This document shows, one piece after another, positions 52,648 to 64,000 of a stretch of DNA of 64,000 nucleotides. Location of the stretch: assembly GCA_039720395.1 (NCBI GenBank), contig CM077827.1, positions 15,663,615 to 15,727,614 on the forward strand, in the 5' to 3' direction. This stretch comes from Liquidambar formosana (Eukaryota > Streptophyta > Magnoliopsida > Saxifragales > Altingiaceae). The notes under the pieces are model-generated. The model saw only the letters and a list, made by a program, of their open reading frames with translations, was not told where the DNA came from and made no database searches. The position numbers were made by a program, and so were the translations under genes. Positions within the stretch are counted from its first letter, which is position 1; every line of letters starts with the position of its first letter.

Positions 52648-55600
52648 ATCTCCCACTTACACTAAAGCCAATCGACCATGTATCGCATACCTATCTTCTC
52701 AAGATGTTGGTCTTAGACATAACCAATTATGTTTTAAAGCTTTAGTCAGTAGGTCTACAAAAACTTATGTAGATAATATCTTCTATAATGTATCTATTAC
52801 CTCTTCCAATGATTCCTCTAATCACTTGGAATTGTCACTCTATGAGTTTGGACTTTTGATGAGACCGTGATTTCTATACTTGAGCTATAGACCCATTGTT
52901 GTCACAAAACAAGGTGTGGGCAACTCAATGGAAGGAACAACTCTAAGTTCTAAATGAACTTATAGATCCAAACAGTCTCCTAGACAATGCGACAATTAAT
53001 TCACCCTCAATAATGGAATCCACTGTATCTTTCATACAGTTCTTCCATTAAGTATTTCACCAACTAAAGTGAATATAAAATATACCCCATATGGATTATA
53101 TCCAAATCCATATACCCATCTACTATGAGTTTACAATTTCCATATACAATCCAATATTCCAAATTTGAATTGATTGATAACTATTTATAACAATTACAAC
53201 ATAATAGATATCAGGTTCAATACATAGTGTAAAATAAGGCTTCTTAACACTTTAAGAATCTTACTTGTGTTATCCTAGGGCACATGCCCTTGAATAATGA
53301 ATTCTTATCTGAAGTAAATCAGACCTCCCTTAGAATTCTCCATGTTGAACTCCTTCAACATTTCAACTATGTTTGATGATTTGGAGATACTTAGCAATCT
53401 ATATGATCTATCTCTATAGATCTTATTGGATGCTTTTGCCAAATCTTTCATGAATTAGTTTTTCTCCAAAAACTAAAACTTTACATTAGATAACATTCAT
53501 ATATCATTCATAATGATTATGATGTCATCCATACTTAGGATAAAGAAAAACGATCGCACTCCCACTAGCCTTTTATACACTCATGGTCCATCTATACAAT
53601 GAGAGAAATCAAACAATTTGATTACTTCAACTTTATAGATGTTCTAATTATGAGAACCTTGTAGTCTATTAATAGACTTCTATAACTTACACACTTTAAT
53701 GGTTTTTCACCATTTGATATAACATCTTTATATCCTTTTTGACATATCTCATATTCAAAATGTGTGTTTATAGATAACAAGATCCAAATGGATTTCAGCA
53801 TAACTATTATTAAACAAGTTTCTTTATAGACAACTTTTTGCCTATGTTGAAAACATTCTTAAATAGCCAAGCCTTTTAGGTCTCTACCCGTCCATATTGG
53901 ATTTAATGACTCTTAGTCATTTCTCAAGTTGATGTCAAACATCGCCTAATCATAATCAATAGGATTATCTTGGTGATCTTTATCACCAAAGAACAATTCT
54001 TTCACATTCTAATAGAGATAAAATATCTCTCTTATGTTAAGAAATATCCAATTTGATCTATGAAAAGATTGTAGTGTAGTTAAGGGTTTTGTCTCAACAG
54101 AGACAAGGGTTGGATCTTTGTTCATTTTGTGGCTTTATAGACAATTCTATAAATTCTATCTACTTTTGCATTTTTCTTGAATGAACTCTTTCTCAAGAAA
54201 ATCCAGCAAACATCCTAATGGACAACTTTTGTTCACTAGGGTAATAGAAATACTATCCCAACCACTTTTGGGATATACCACAATTCAACACTTACTTGAC
54301 CGTATTTCCAGATTGTCTACATTATGTTTCCAGACATACGTAGCACAAGCCCAAGCCTTAACTTCTTTAAGTTGGGTTTCTTCCCATATCATATCTGATA
54401 TAATTGGGACAAAACTGGAGTGAACCCTAAATTATCAATATGTAGCAATTTTAAGGTATATCCTAGATGGATACATTAGTAAAACTCATCATGGATCAAA
54501 CCATATCTTAATAGGGTTCAATTCGTTCTCTTAGATTCACCATTGAGCTATGGTATTCTAAGATGAGTCTACTGTAATTGAATGCGTGCTCTACATGACT
54601 ATATACATCACAATGTATTAGTCAAATTATAAATGTAACTCTTTCACTTCACCAAGTAAAAGATGGGTTTGGTCATCTCATAACCAAATCATAATCGTTA
54701 CATTTAAATGAGAGTCTCTACATCTCTTGTATTCTCGAAATACGTTGCATTCGCTCTAATTAGTCATTTAAATTCAGAAATCAAATTTCTAGAATGTCTT
54801 AAATGACCTAGTTAAGAAATAAGTTCCCAAAATTAATCTAGCAACTCTTGCTCTATTAAAATTTTTAAAGGTAACTTATTATCTACTTAACTTTCTGCTT
54901 CGATTTAGATTACACTAGAATCCAAAAACCAAGAAGCAGAACTAACCAACAATTTAGTTTAGAGCATGAACCAAAACTTCAAAAGTTTGGTTCTTCTTGG
55001 AAGACTGATACTTTATCAAGTTCCCTTTACAATACCTTATGTTTACTACAAAATAATTATATTTCTTTGTCTTTGACTTTTCAAGACTTGCTTTCCTCTA
55101 TGCTTCCATTTTAAATCACATCTAGCTTCTCAAGCTATTCTATGTGATTAATCATTTTTCAAAAGAATGATTATTAATAAACAACTTTTATTACATCCTA
55201 GTCCAGAAGAAGTCCTTTACAAGTACTATACTTTATAGTATTATTTTACTCACAATACAACCTTTGTAGGTGATGTAGGACATCAAAGGCACTTGCATTA
55301 ACTAATTTTGCTTCTGAAGCTCATTAGTCATAAATACTATCATATAGTATGGCAACAAGATGCCAATTGCGCATAGTGTCTTTTTCTTCTTAGGATGTTT
55401 TATGGAGGGCCTTTAATAAAAGGCCTTTGCATATAAACAATCTTTTGGAATTGAGAACAATTCTCAATTTCCTAAGTCAATCAAAGAAATCGGGTTTAGT
55501 CAAACTATCAATATCCTATATTAGGAAATAGGGGTTCTGAGGTGAGTAATTAGGTAATCTACATAAACAAAGAATTAGATTTCATTTTTATCCATAATGA

Positions 55601-58600
55601 TTGGGTCTTTAATCATATGGTACCTCCCACTATTTTATCAAATTCCATACACCCTCTAATGGAATTCGGGAATCTCATTCCTAATGGGGATTGGGGTCCC
55701 ACTGTGACCTAGAAGCCTCACATGTTAGTTTCTTGGCTTCTAACCCACAATAAGAAGACAACTCTTTGTCTATTGCTTCATAAGCAAGTTCCAATCATTT
55801 TGCCTCTAGGGAACATACACCTCACATGTTAGTTTCTTGGAATACTTCCCTAGTTAAGTTAAACCCATCATTCACACAGGTATGTTTCGCCAAATATATA
55901 CCTCACATGTTAGTTTCTTGGTATATACCAGTTTAGGCACCCCATGATATCTCATATGTGATAGTTTCAAGTAATGTCTTTAACATGGGTAGCTCCTACA
56001 TGTCTGCAGCCAGGTACCCACATTAAGGGACGTTAGATGATCCTATAATGATGGAAGGCAATGAAGAATTCATTCCCCAATGACTTCTCCATTTTCAACT
56101 TAATATTAAATAAGAGGGGTTTTAAAGGGTCTCATCAAATTAACATGCATCCTATGTATCAAAATTTAAACATATAAATTATGCTATTTATAATCATACA
56201 TCTCATGCTATTATAAATCATACATCGCATGCTATTATATATCAACATATATAAAGTACCATATTTTGATATTAGTCCCTAAGTGAATAGGTAACATATA
56301 CCAAACTATGGTATTGGAGCTAATACAATTATCTCATAAATTTAAGCTCCCACTATGATGATTATGGACTTTGAGAGGATTCAATCCAAGCCAATAGATT
56401 GAATCCAAGGTCTAAGGTGGGTGTAGGTGATCGTAAAATAAACCATTCGTAACATGCATGCTTTCTTGAAACACTTCTCTAAGCTTTCAAGTCCTTCAAT
56501 CTGCTCCCTTGGCTTTATGGTCTCCACCATTGGCTTGTTGGGCTCTATCATGCTCCTTTGGGTCCACCATGCTCCTCAGTGCGCTCTCGATTACATAACA
56601 TTTACATAATTTAAAGAAAGGGATACATAAGGGGAATGTGGGGTACATAAGAGAATGATAGAGAGAGAGGGAGAGGGAAGGTGGCATGCAAGCCCCAAAT
56701 AAATTACATCACCTTAATAAAATTACAACTCTTGTAAATAATAACATCCCATTCATAAGACGGACAATCACAATTGGTTTAAAGGGTATAGTCCATAATC
56801 ATCATCCAAACACATACATACAATCTCATTGCATAATGTAAAGAAAAACTGTAAGCATTAAAACATATGGGCATTATGGTAATTCTCTTGAATGATTTAC
56901 ATTAATCTCATTAATGCATCCTAATCTTATTAGGTTTTAACAAAAATATCCAGAATTAAATAAAGTCTTAACATTTAAGACATTACAGTTTCAATTAATC
57001 AAATTAATTTAAAACATGTAAAGTTTCCTAAAATAACTCTAATATCCAATATTAGGGTTTCCTTAATTAAACAAAACAATTTCATTTAATTAAGAATTTC
57101 CAGATTTTAATTTAATCCCTAATTGTGTTTTAAACCATTTAAAACATTATAAAATTAATCAATATTAATTAAATAATTAATATAGGAATTAAATAAAATC
57201 ATTAAAATGATGAATTAGTGTATTAGGGTTTCCTAAAACCCTAAACCCTAAATGCATAACCCTAAACCCTAAATGCAAGCCCTAATCATTAAATGCCTTA
57301 TGATTGGTCATTTAATGTCCAATCATTAAAACCCTAGGTTCATATGGTATTTAATATAAGGGATTAGGGTTTAATTAATGCCAAATAGGGTATTAATTAC
57401 CCTTAATTAATTACACTAATTAGGGTTTCCAAAACCCTAACCCTAGACATCATTAATGGTATTAATTATGCCCTAACAATCAATAACCATGATTGGTCAT
57501 TTAATGACCAATCATTAACTCTTAATTAAGGTAATTAATATTCCAATTAGGGTTTTAATTAATGCCATAATGAAATTAGGGTTTCATCATTAACTCAAAA
57601 TTAGGGTTTCATCCTTAACTCTATGCAGCCGTCACTACCAGGGGGCTGCCTGAGCTTGGCTAGGCTGCCATGGCCACCAACGACTGTGGGAGGCCATGGC
57701 CAGTCATGGGAGAACATCCTAGGGGTGTGGGACAAGCCTCTGGACACGTGAGAAGTGGTGGAAGTGGCTGCCATCATCAAGAACAATCAGGGTTTCCAAA
57801 ACCCATTGCTGGAGCCATTGTTGCAGACCTTGAAGGTCACAATAGCTTCTAAATCCTTATCAATTCGACTCCTCCATTGAAACCAGCTTCTGTATCATGT
57901 CCCTACATGAAATACTAAGCTAATAGAAGAGGTTTGGATGATCAAATCATCACCAATTGTTCTAAACAATTAAAACAACAGTAGGCTGCCCAGAATTTGA
58001 CAGCACACTGTCCATGATCAGAAATTGATTTAAAACCCAGCAAGAAGAATGAATTAGGCTACCAAACGAATTTTCCCAGTATCCTACATGTCTTAGGAAA
58101 CTAATGCAATTGGTTTCATGCAATTTGGCGTTCCCTAACTCAAGTTCTAATCAAAACTCCATTGATGACTTTTCTGCAGAGAAAATCTGCTATGCTGTTC
58201 ATGAAAAAATTTCAAACTTTTTGAATCTTTTTCCGTCAAAACCTTTTTGAAACTTAAAGAAAATCATATACACATGATATATAATGATCCTACAATGATC
58301 TTCCATCATAAATACAGCAGCTTTAATTAAAATTAATTGCAAGAACCTTAGGGTTCTAAAACCCAGATTCAGCCTCCATGGTGTTCTTCTCCTTCTTCCT
58401 TCTGTTCTAGCATCTTAATCCAATTATGATGCATCTAAATGCTTGGGAACCTTTCCCTACCATGTCTAGAACATAACCCAAGTGGTGGCAACCATTGCCA
58501 TGCCTTTGATCTCCATCAATAACTCAAAGTTGTGGCTATTGCATCATTCCCGAGCAAAACTGTCTTTCCAGACAGCCTGTAGTAAAAAATTCATAACTTT

Positions 58601-59007
58601 CACTACAGAACTCGGATTGATGCACCGTTTGTTGGGTTGGAAAGCTTATTCAAAGAGCTTTCTAACCATATATGGCTCGAAAATTTTGGAGAAGAACTCT
58701 GAATTCGGCAGGCCAAACAAGATGACGGTTTTTCATGGCAACCATGAAAACTGTTCATAACAGTTTTATAAAACCCTAGTTTCCTTATTCTTCTTCTCCA
58801 AACTCAAACCCTATGCAACCTATTGCATCCATGGCTACACTTAACCATCAATTAGAAGAGGAGTAGAAGAGAATTGACCTAGGGTTTCAAACCCTAGGTT
58901 CAGCCATGGAGGAAAACCAATTATGCAGAAAAATTTTCCAGATTTTTGAATCATTCAACTACACCATAATTACCAGCCCATATGTATTTTGTATTATGCA
59001 TAATCAT

Positions 59008-59020
59008 GGCTCTGATACCA
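59008..59020 (-). other. primer binding site of copia copy 2
   Basis: GGCTCTGATACCA on +, that is TGGTATCAGAGCC on the minus strand, one base from the LTR. Initiator tRNA-Met type. Confidence 0.93.
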
Positions 59021-59021
59021 C

Positions 59022-60467
59022 TGTTGGGAATCGAACAAGAGGGAAAAATAGAAGTGCGGAATATAAAAATTTTTCCTGCGATTCCCAATCCCATGAATCT
59101 AACTATGCATAACACAAAATCAAACCCTAACTACGAAGAGGGTTAGAACACTTACAGGATTTTTTGTCTTCTCCGTTTTGCTCCAAGCTTCGACTCCGGA
59201 CAGCGGTGAATGAGCAGCCCAAGTGTGCTGCCTCCAACGGTATCCACACCTAGCTAGAGCTTCAAGTCCTTTCCTCCTTTTCCTTGTTGTTGCTAGTGTA
59301 GGAGAAGAGAGGAGAGAGAGAGAGGGAGGCTGGAAATTCTGGCCAGCCCTTGGGGAGTTCAACTTATGATCAGTGTGTGACCCATTGGGTTCACATCATT
59401 AAGTAGTAGGAATAGCACAAGGTGTGCACAATGGAACTCTTTCCATTTAGGGTCTAATTGGAACTCCTTCCAATTCCCTAATTGATTATAACTCACTTAT
59501 ATCAATTAGGGCTTCTACTAACCATGAGTAACACCTAGCATATGGCTCATGGTGTGGTCCTTAATGAGGTGAATAGTCATTTACAAAGAACCCTTCTGTT
59601 ATAGTTTATAGGTTACAATTGCATCCTTCCTTCAACACAATGTCTCCAATTGAACTAATAGGACATGGAAGTCTGTCAAGTCCCTAGTTCAATTACTTTA
59701 TACTCATTCATAGATATCAACTCATTGATGAACTCATGAAACTCTTTTCATATTCATCCTACCATGGCCATGGATTTAATGAGTTATATTATGAATGCTA
59801 TATGAGACATTCTCTCTCTTTTCCTGAGAGTGATGGATCCCTTGTTGATCACTCACATGCCTTCACACACATAGCAGTAGGGCCAATGAACACCTTTGCA
59901 GACCCCTGAATAGGATCTGCACTTAGTGTTATCAAACTTCTAAAGCTACATGCATAAGGCAACTATGGTGTCTCAGGTCTAAGGATTACTTGTACCACTA
60001 TAACAATGAGAAACTGATTGACAGGCAGGATAAAACTCCATTCAGTTTATCTCATATCTTTGGTCACATTCAGTGTACCTATTCTCGCAATAGGCACCCA
60101 CCTGTTGGTTGTAGTGTCTCCACACAAATAGCTTGAGACTAGCTATCCTCCTATAGAGTCAACCTAACAAGTGCTAGTCCTATGGTTCATTACTGTCCAA
60201 CATAGTGAACCTTCAACTAGGAATGCTTTAGGAGTTTAGTACAGAGATATATCTATAGTCTCAAAATTACAACTCTTTGTAATTCCATATTCTCAACTCT
60301 AACTCCATGGACATATTATGTAAATATAAATGATGCATATAAACATAATAGAATAAGCCCTTTTATTAAATCAATAATAAATGTGACATACATAAATGAA
60401 ATCAAATGATTGTTCCTAATCCCTAAACAATCATCTCTATGATTGGCTCTAGGGCATAATCCTAACA
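59022..60467 (-). repeat. 5' LTR of copia copy 2
   Basis: 1446 bp. Shares with 51203-52647 the replacement of the promoter block: after the (CT)n run comes CTGGAAATTCTGGCC, then directly TTATGATCAGTGTG. Confidence 0.93.
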
Positions 60468-60499
60468 CAATCATGTGGGCCAATTTCCGAGGTTCACAG

Positions 60500-60605
60500 C
60501 CTGTTTCAGACATCTGAAACAGGTTGTTATGTCTGAAATCATCGGGCTAAGTTTTTAAATCCTGTGGATTTCAGACGTCTGAAATAATTTCAGATGTTTG
60601 AAATT
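60500..60605. repeat. cluster of three TTTCAGA palindromes
   Basis: CCTGTTTCAGA-CA-TCTGAAACAGG (60500-60523), the perfect 18-base ATTTCAGACGTCTGAAAT (60568-60585) and the imperfect AATTTCAGATGTTTGAAATT (60586-60605). They lie just outside the LTR end of C, in the flanking sequence or another element. Confidence 0.8.
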
Positions 60606-60644
60606 GTTCCTGTATAAGACCATTTTAAGCCTTAAGTTTCAAAA

Positions 60645-61767
60645 ATGGTTCCTTTTCGTAGGCTCTTCACCTTTTTTCTTCTCTTTGCCTTCACCAACGG
60701 TCATCACCCTTCCGTTTCCTTCTTCCTCTACAAAAACCCCAACCCCACATCTCTTTTCTCACACCCTCACTTTCTCTTTCTCTCTCTCTTCTTCACCAAC
60801 ATAGTAAACCTCAAAAGGACCTCCTCCATTGCTGGCACCAATCATGACCTTGAAGGAGATCCCATCCTTCCACCACTACTGGTATCACCGCCATTCACTA
60901 CCACCAGTGAAGGATCTTCTCGCAAGAAACATTCTGCCGCTAGAACCGCCAAAGGAAAAGGGAAGGGCACTCGCACCCCTCGCGCTTCCAAGAAGAATAC
61001 AGGCACTTCGGCGTCTCAACCACCTCCCCCGTCGAGCACTAACCACCTCCACCACCACTACATCGTGTTCTTCTAGGCCATCCTAACTACGACTTCGGTT
61101 AAGAACCCGAGAGGCTGAGCACCAACAGCTTCCACCTGCCCAACATCCACGACAAATAACCGATGCCGACCTCTATCGCTCCGATGCTATGCGCATTCTG
61201 TATCTCACGAAGTTCATGGACAGAAAAATCATCTATCCTAAGGTAATCAAGCCTGATTTCTTTTCCAAGTTCTTTCCCAACATAGTTCATCTATTTCAAG
61301 CCATTGGCTTATATGATTTTGTTTCTCTCTCTCTTTCTCCTGGAGTACTTTAACTATATCCAACTTTTTTATGCGAATTTTGAAATGAAAAAATTGGGAA
61401 CTTGGACTTCTTTTCTCTATGGGACTCATATTTCTCTGAATTCCCCTACCTTAAGCTCTATTTTCAAAATTTCTTCGGGTGGGGTTGCTTTTCAAGATAA
61501 AAATCAATGGCCAAGGGTCCAAGGCTTTGACAAAATCGCAGCCCTTAGACTTATTAGTGGTGATAATTTCATCACCTCTGATGCCAAAATTCCCATTTCA
61601 AAACTCACCCTTGAGAGCAACATCATTCACAAACTTATTTCAAACACCATATTGCCTCATAGTGGTAGCCGTGACCACGTTTCATACACTGATGTATATC
61701 TCCTATGGTGCATTCTCACTAGCACCGCTATCAACATTGGCCACCTCATGGTGTATCATATGCTTGC
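60645..61767 (+). pseudogene. decayed 'putative plant transposon protein' gene (D)
   Basis: Three frames are needed. A Ser/Lys/Pro-rich basic part (about 60900-61040: RKKHSAARTAKGKGKGTR). Then from 61180 SDAMRILYLTKFMDRK and FFSKFFPNIVHLF. Then from about 61360 LFYANFEMKKLGTW, followed by SDAKIPISKLTLES, SYTDVYLLWCILT and NIGHLMVYHMLAI. This order resembles the plant retroelement domain annotated as putative plant transposon protein, found near gag in gypsy elements. Cut at 61768 by a copia LTR. Function unknown. The element it belongs to cannot be told from this piece. Confidence 0.6.
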
Positions 61768-63424
61768 TATTAGGATTATGCCCTAGAGCCAATCATGGAG
61801 ATGATTGTTTAGGGATTAGGAACAATCAATTGATTTCATTTATATATGTCACATTTATTATTGATTTAATAAAAGGGCTTATTCTATTATGTTTATATGC
61901 ATCATTTATATTTACATAATATGTCCATGGAGTTAGAGTTGAGAATATGAAATTACAAAGGGTTGTAATTTTGAGACTGTAAATATATCTCTATACTAAA
62001 CTCCTAAATCATTCCTAGTTGAAGGTTCACTATGATGGACAGTAATGAACCATAGGACTAGCACTTGTTAGGTTGACTCTATAGGAGGATACCTAGTCTC
62101 AAGCTATTTGTGTGGAGACACTACAACCAATAAGTGGGTGCCTATTATAAGAATAGGTACACTGAATGTGACCAAAGATATGAGATAAACTGAATGGAGT
62201 TTTAACCTACCTGTCAATTAGTTTCTCATTGTTATAGTGGTACAAGTAATCCTTAGACCTGAGACACCATGGTTGTCTTATACATGTAGCTTTAGAAGTT
62301 TGATAACACTAAGTGCAGATCCTATTCAGGGGTCTGTAAGGGTGTTCATTGGCCCTACTGCTATGTGTGTGAAGGCATGTGAGTGATCAACAAGGAATCC
62401 ATCACTCTCAGGAAAAAGAGAGTGAATGTCTCATACAGCATTCATTGAATATAACTCATTAAATCCATGGGCCCATGGTACAATGAATATGGAAAGGAGT
62501 TTCCATAAGTTCATCATTGAGTTGATATTAATGAATGAGTATAAAGTAATTGAACTAGGGACTTGACAGACTTCCATGTCCTATTAGTTCAATTGGAGAC
62601 ATTGTGTTGATGGAAGGATGGAATTGTAACCTGTAAACTATAACAGAAGGGTTCTTTGTAAATGACTATTCACCTCATTAAGGACCACACCATGAGCCAT
62701 ATGCTAGGTGTTACTCATGGTTAGTAGAAGCCCTAATTGATATAAATGAGTTATAATCAATTAGGGAATTGAAAGGAGTTTCAATTAGACCCTTAATGGA
62801 AAGTGTTCCATTGTGCACAACTTGTGCTGTTCCTACTACTTGATGATGGGAACCCAATGGGTCACATACTGATCATGCTAAGAGAGCTTGATTGTCTATG
62901 AGAGAAAGGGTATAAGTGATTAAAGAAAAGTTCTTTAAGAGGCTAATTTGTATTTGATGCAAACTAGTGGGCTAATTGTGTAATTAAGAGTAATTACACA
63001 AATTAGATTAGGGTTTGGAATCCCTCCTTGGCCGGCCCTATTAGTGGGCTATATAATGCCCACTATAAGGTGATGACATCATCACAATCACTCCTCCCCA
63101 AGTGCTGGCCGAATTCTCCCTTGGAAGCTCTCTCTCTCTCTCTCTTCTTCACCTCTAACAACCCTAAGGAAAATGAAGGAAAGGACAACTTGCTCAAGTT
63201 AGGTGTGGATACTGTTGGAGTCAGTGCACTTGGACTGCTCAATCAGAAGACAAAGCTTGGAGCATAAAGGAGAAGACTTGTTCAACTGTAAGTACCCTAA
63301 CTCTCTTGGTAGTTAGGTTTATGGTTTTTGTATTAAGCATAATTAAGATTCATGGGTTTGGGAATCATAGGAAAAATTTTAAATTCCGCCTTTGTATTTT
63401 TCCTCTCTAGTTTGATTCCCAACA
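61768..63424 (+). repeat. 5' LTR of copia copy 3
   Basis: 1657 bp. TATA box at 63050-63056. Downstream is a perfect inverted repeat GTGATGA-CA-TCATCAC (63070-63085), at the place where other members have GTCACAC-TTAT-GTGTGAC. Confidence 0.9.
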
Positions 63425-63425
63425 G

Positions 63426-63438
63426 TGGTATCAGAGCC
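63426..63438 (+). other. primer binding site of copia copy 3
   Basis: TGGTATCAGAGCC, identical to copy 1. Confidence 0.92.
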
Positions 63439-64000
63439 ATGGTTATGCCTAATACAAACTGCATATGGGCTGTAATTCATGGTAAATTGATTGGTTAATA
63501 AATCTGGAATTTATGTTCATGCATTAGAATGGTTTCCCTCTCATGGCAAAACCTAGGGTTATGAACCCTAGGTTAATTCTCCTTCTACTCCTCTTCTAAA
63601 ATAGTTTTAGGGCTGCTGGTTATTCAAAAGTTGAATGGGGATTGAGTTTAGAGAAGATGATGAACAGTTTTTATGATAGTCATGAAAAATCGTCATCTTG
63701 TTTTGCATGCCAAAATCAGATTTCTTCTCCAACATTTTCGAGCCATATATGGTTAGAAAGCTCTTCGAATCAGCTTTACAACCCAACAAACGGTTCGTCG
63801 ATCCGAGTTTTGTAGTGAAAGTTATGAATTTTTTACTACAGGCTGTCAGGGAAGACAGTTTTGCTCGGGAATGATGTAACAGCCACAATTGTGAGTTTTT
63901 GATGGAGATCAAAAGCATGGCAATGGTTGCCACCACTTGGGTTATGTTCTAGACATGGTAGGAAAAGGTTCCCGAGCATTCGGATGTATCATAATTGGAT

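Larger units (their letters stand above)
51203..60467 (-). mobile_element. full-length non-autonomous copia element, copy 2
   Basis: 9265 bp on the minus strand, flanked by CAATC (51198-51202 and 60468-60472). LTRs of 1445 and 1446 bp both lack the same roughly 210-bp block that contains the TATA box in other copies. The interior (52660-59007) matches that of copy 1 in decayed form, e.g. the RT remnant near 53500-53600 and the three same-loop hairpins near 55720-55930. No intact gag or pol. Confidence 0.93.
22920..60498 (+). mobile_element. Tat-type element C, oldest layer, in three pieces
   Basis: Pieces: 22920-25327 (post-pol region and part of a tandem array), 49155-51202 (rest of the array and an LTR), and 60468-60498 (LTR end, GAGGTTCACA). 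They rejoin across element B (duplication CGTGC) and across the minus-strand copia (duplication CAATC). The LTR end matches that of A. The bases after 60498 are not a primer site, so this is a 3' LTR. The 5' part, pol and the antisense gene are missing here; element A ends where C's upstream part would be. Confidence 0.75.
61768..64000 (+). mobile_element. copia element copy 3, 5' end (continues past the window)
   Basis: LTR 61768-63424, primer site, then interior to the window edge. More diverged than the other members (many substitutions; the LTR starts TATTAGG and not TGTTAGG). The interior still matches 3229-3790, including the antisense frame at 63607-63936. Confidence 0.9.

Noticed and set aside
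60500..60523. Terminal inverted repeat of a MITE
   Set aside because: The arms are only 2 bases apart and no target duplication or internal body was found.

Overview
The window is nuclear DNA of a flowering plant, probably a eudicot. It consists entirely of nested LTR retrotransposons. I find no host single-copy gene, tRNA, rRNA or CRISPR. Evidence for a plant source: Ty3/gypsy elements of the Tat/Ogre lineage (two RNase H domains, a G-patch-like segment in gag-pro, antisense genes 3' of pol, LTRs over 2.7 kb), a copia family with long LTRs and an initiator-tRNA-Met primer site, and plant-mobile-domain and plant transposon-protein remnants.

Layout. (1) Tat element A, + strand, enters from the left and ends at 22919. 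It has a protease/G-patch ORF, pol (split at 1557/11267 by a copia insertion), an intact antisense ORF (14721-16010), a hairpin-rich tandem array (16490-18340) and a 3' LTR (18470-22919) that itself holds a copia solo LTR (19431-21089). (2) Tat element C is the oldest layer. Its fragments are 22920-25327, 49155-51202 and 60468-60498. (3) Tat element B, + strand, is complete at 25328-49154 with a CGTGC target duplication and sits in C's 3' tandem array. It has 3.3-kb LTRs, gag-pro with a copia solo LTR at 32447-34104, pol, and two antisense genes; one of these is a seven-exon plant-mobile-domain gene with GT-AG introns. (4) A copia element on the minus strand (51203-60467, duplication CAATC) interrupts the LTR of C. 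(5) A decayed plant transposon-protein gene (60645-61767) is cut by another copia element that leaves the window at 64000.

The copia family has five members here: full copies at 1558-11261 and 51203-60467, solo LTRs at 19431-21089 and 32447-34104, and a 5' end at 61768-64000. Both full copies carry the same decayed pol, yet the LTR pair of the first is almost identical. The family therefore looks non-autonomous and recently moved in trans.

The most unusual signal lies outside the protein genes. Several unrelated parts of these elements are built from hairpins in which the loop sequence is constant while the two stem arms change together. It appears in the 3' arrays of all three Tat elements, in the copia leader, in the copia LTR, in a module just after pol and inside the Tat LTRs. 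A second regulatory theme is a GC-rich palindrome (CTCGGGTGACC...GGTCACCCGAG) found upstream of the TATA box in the LTR of B and again upstream of both of its antisense genes. All coordinates and pairings were read by eye, with no alignments or folding runs.
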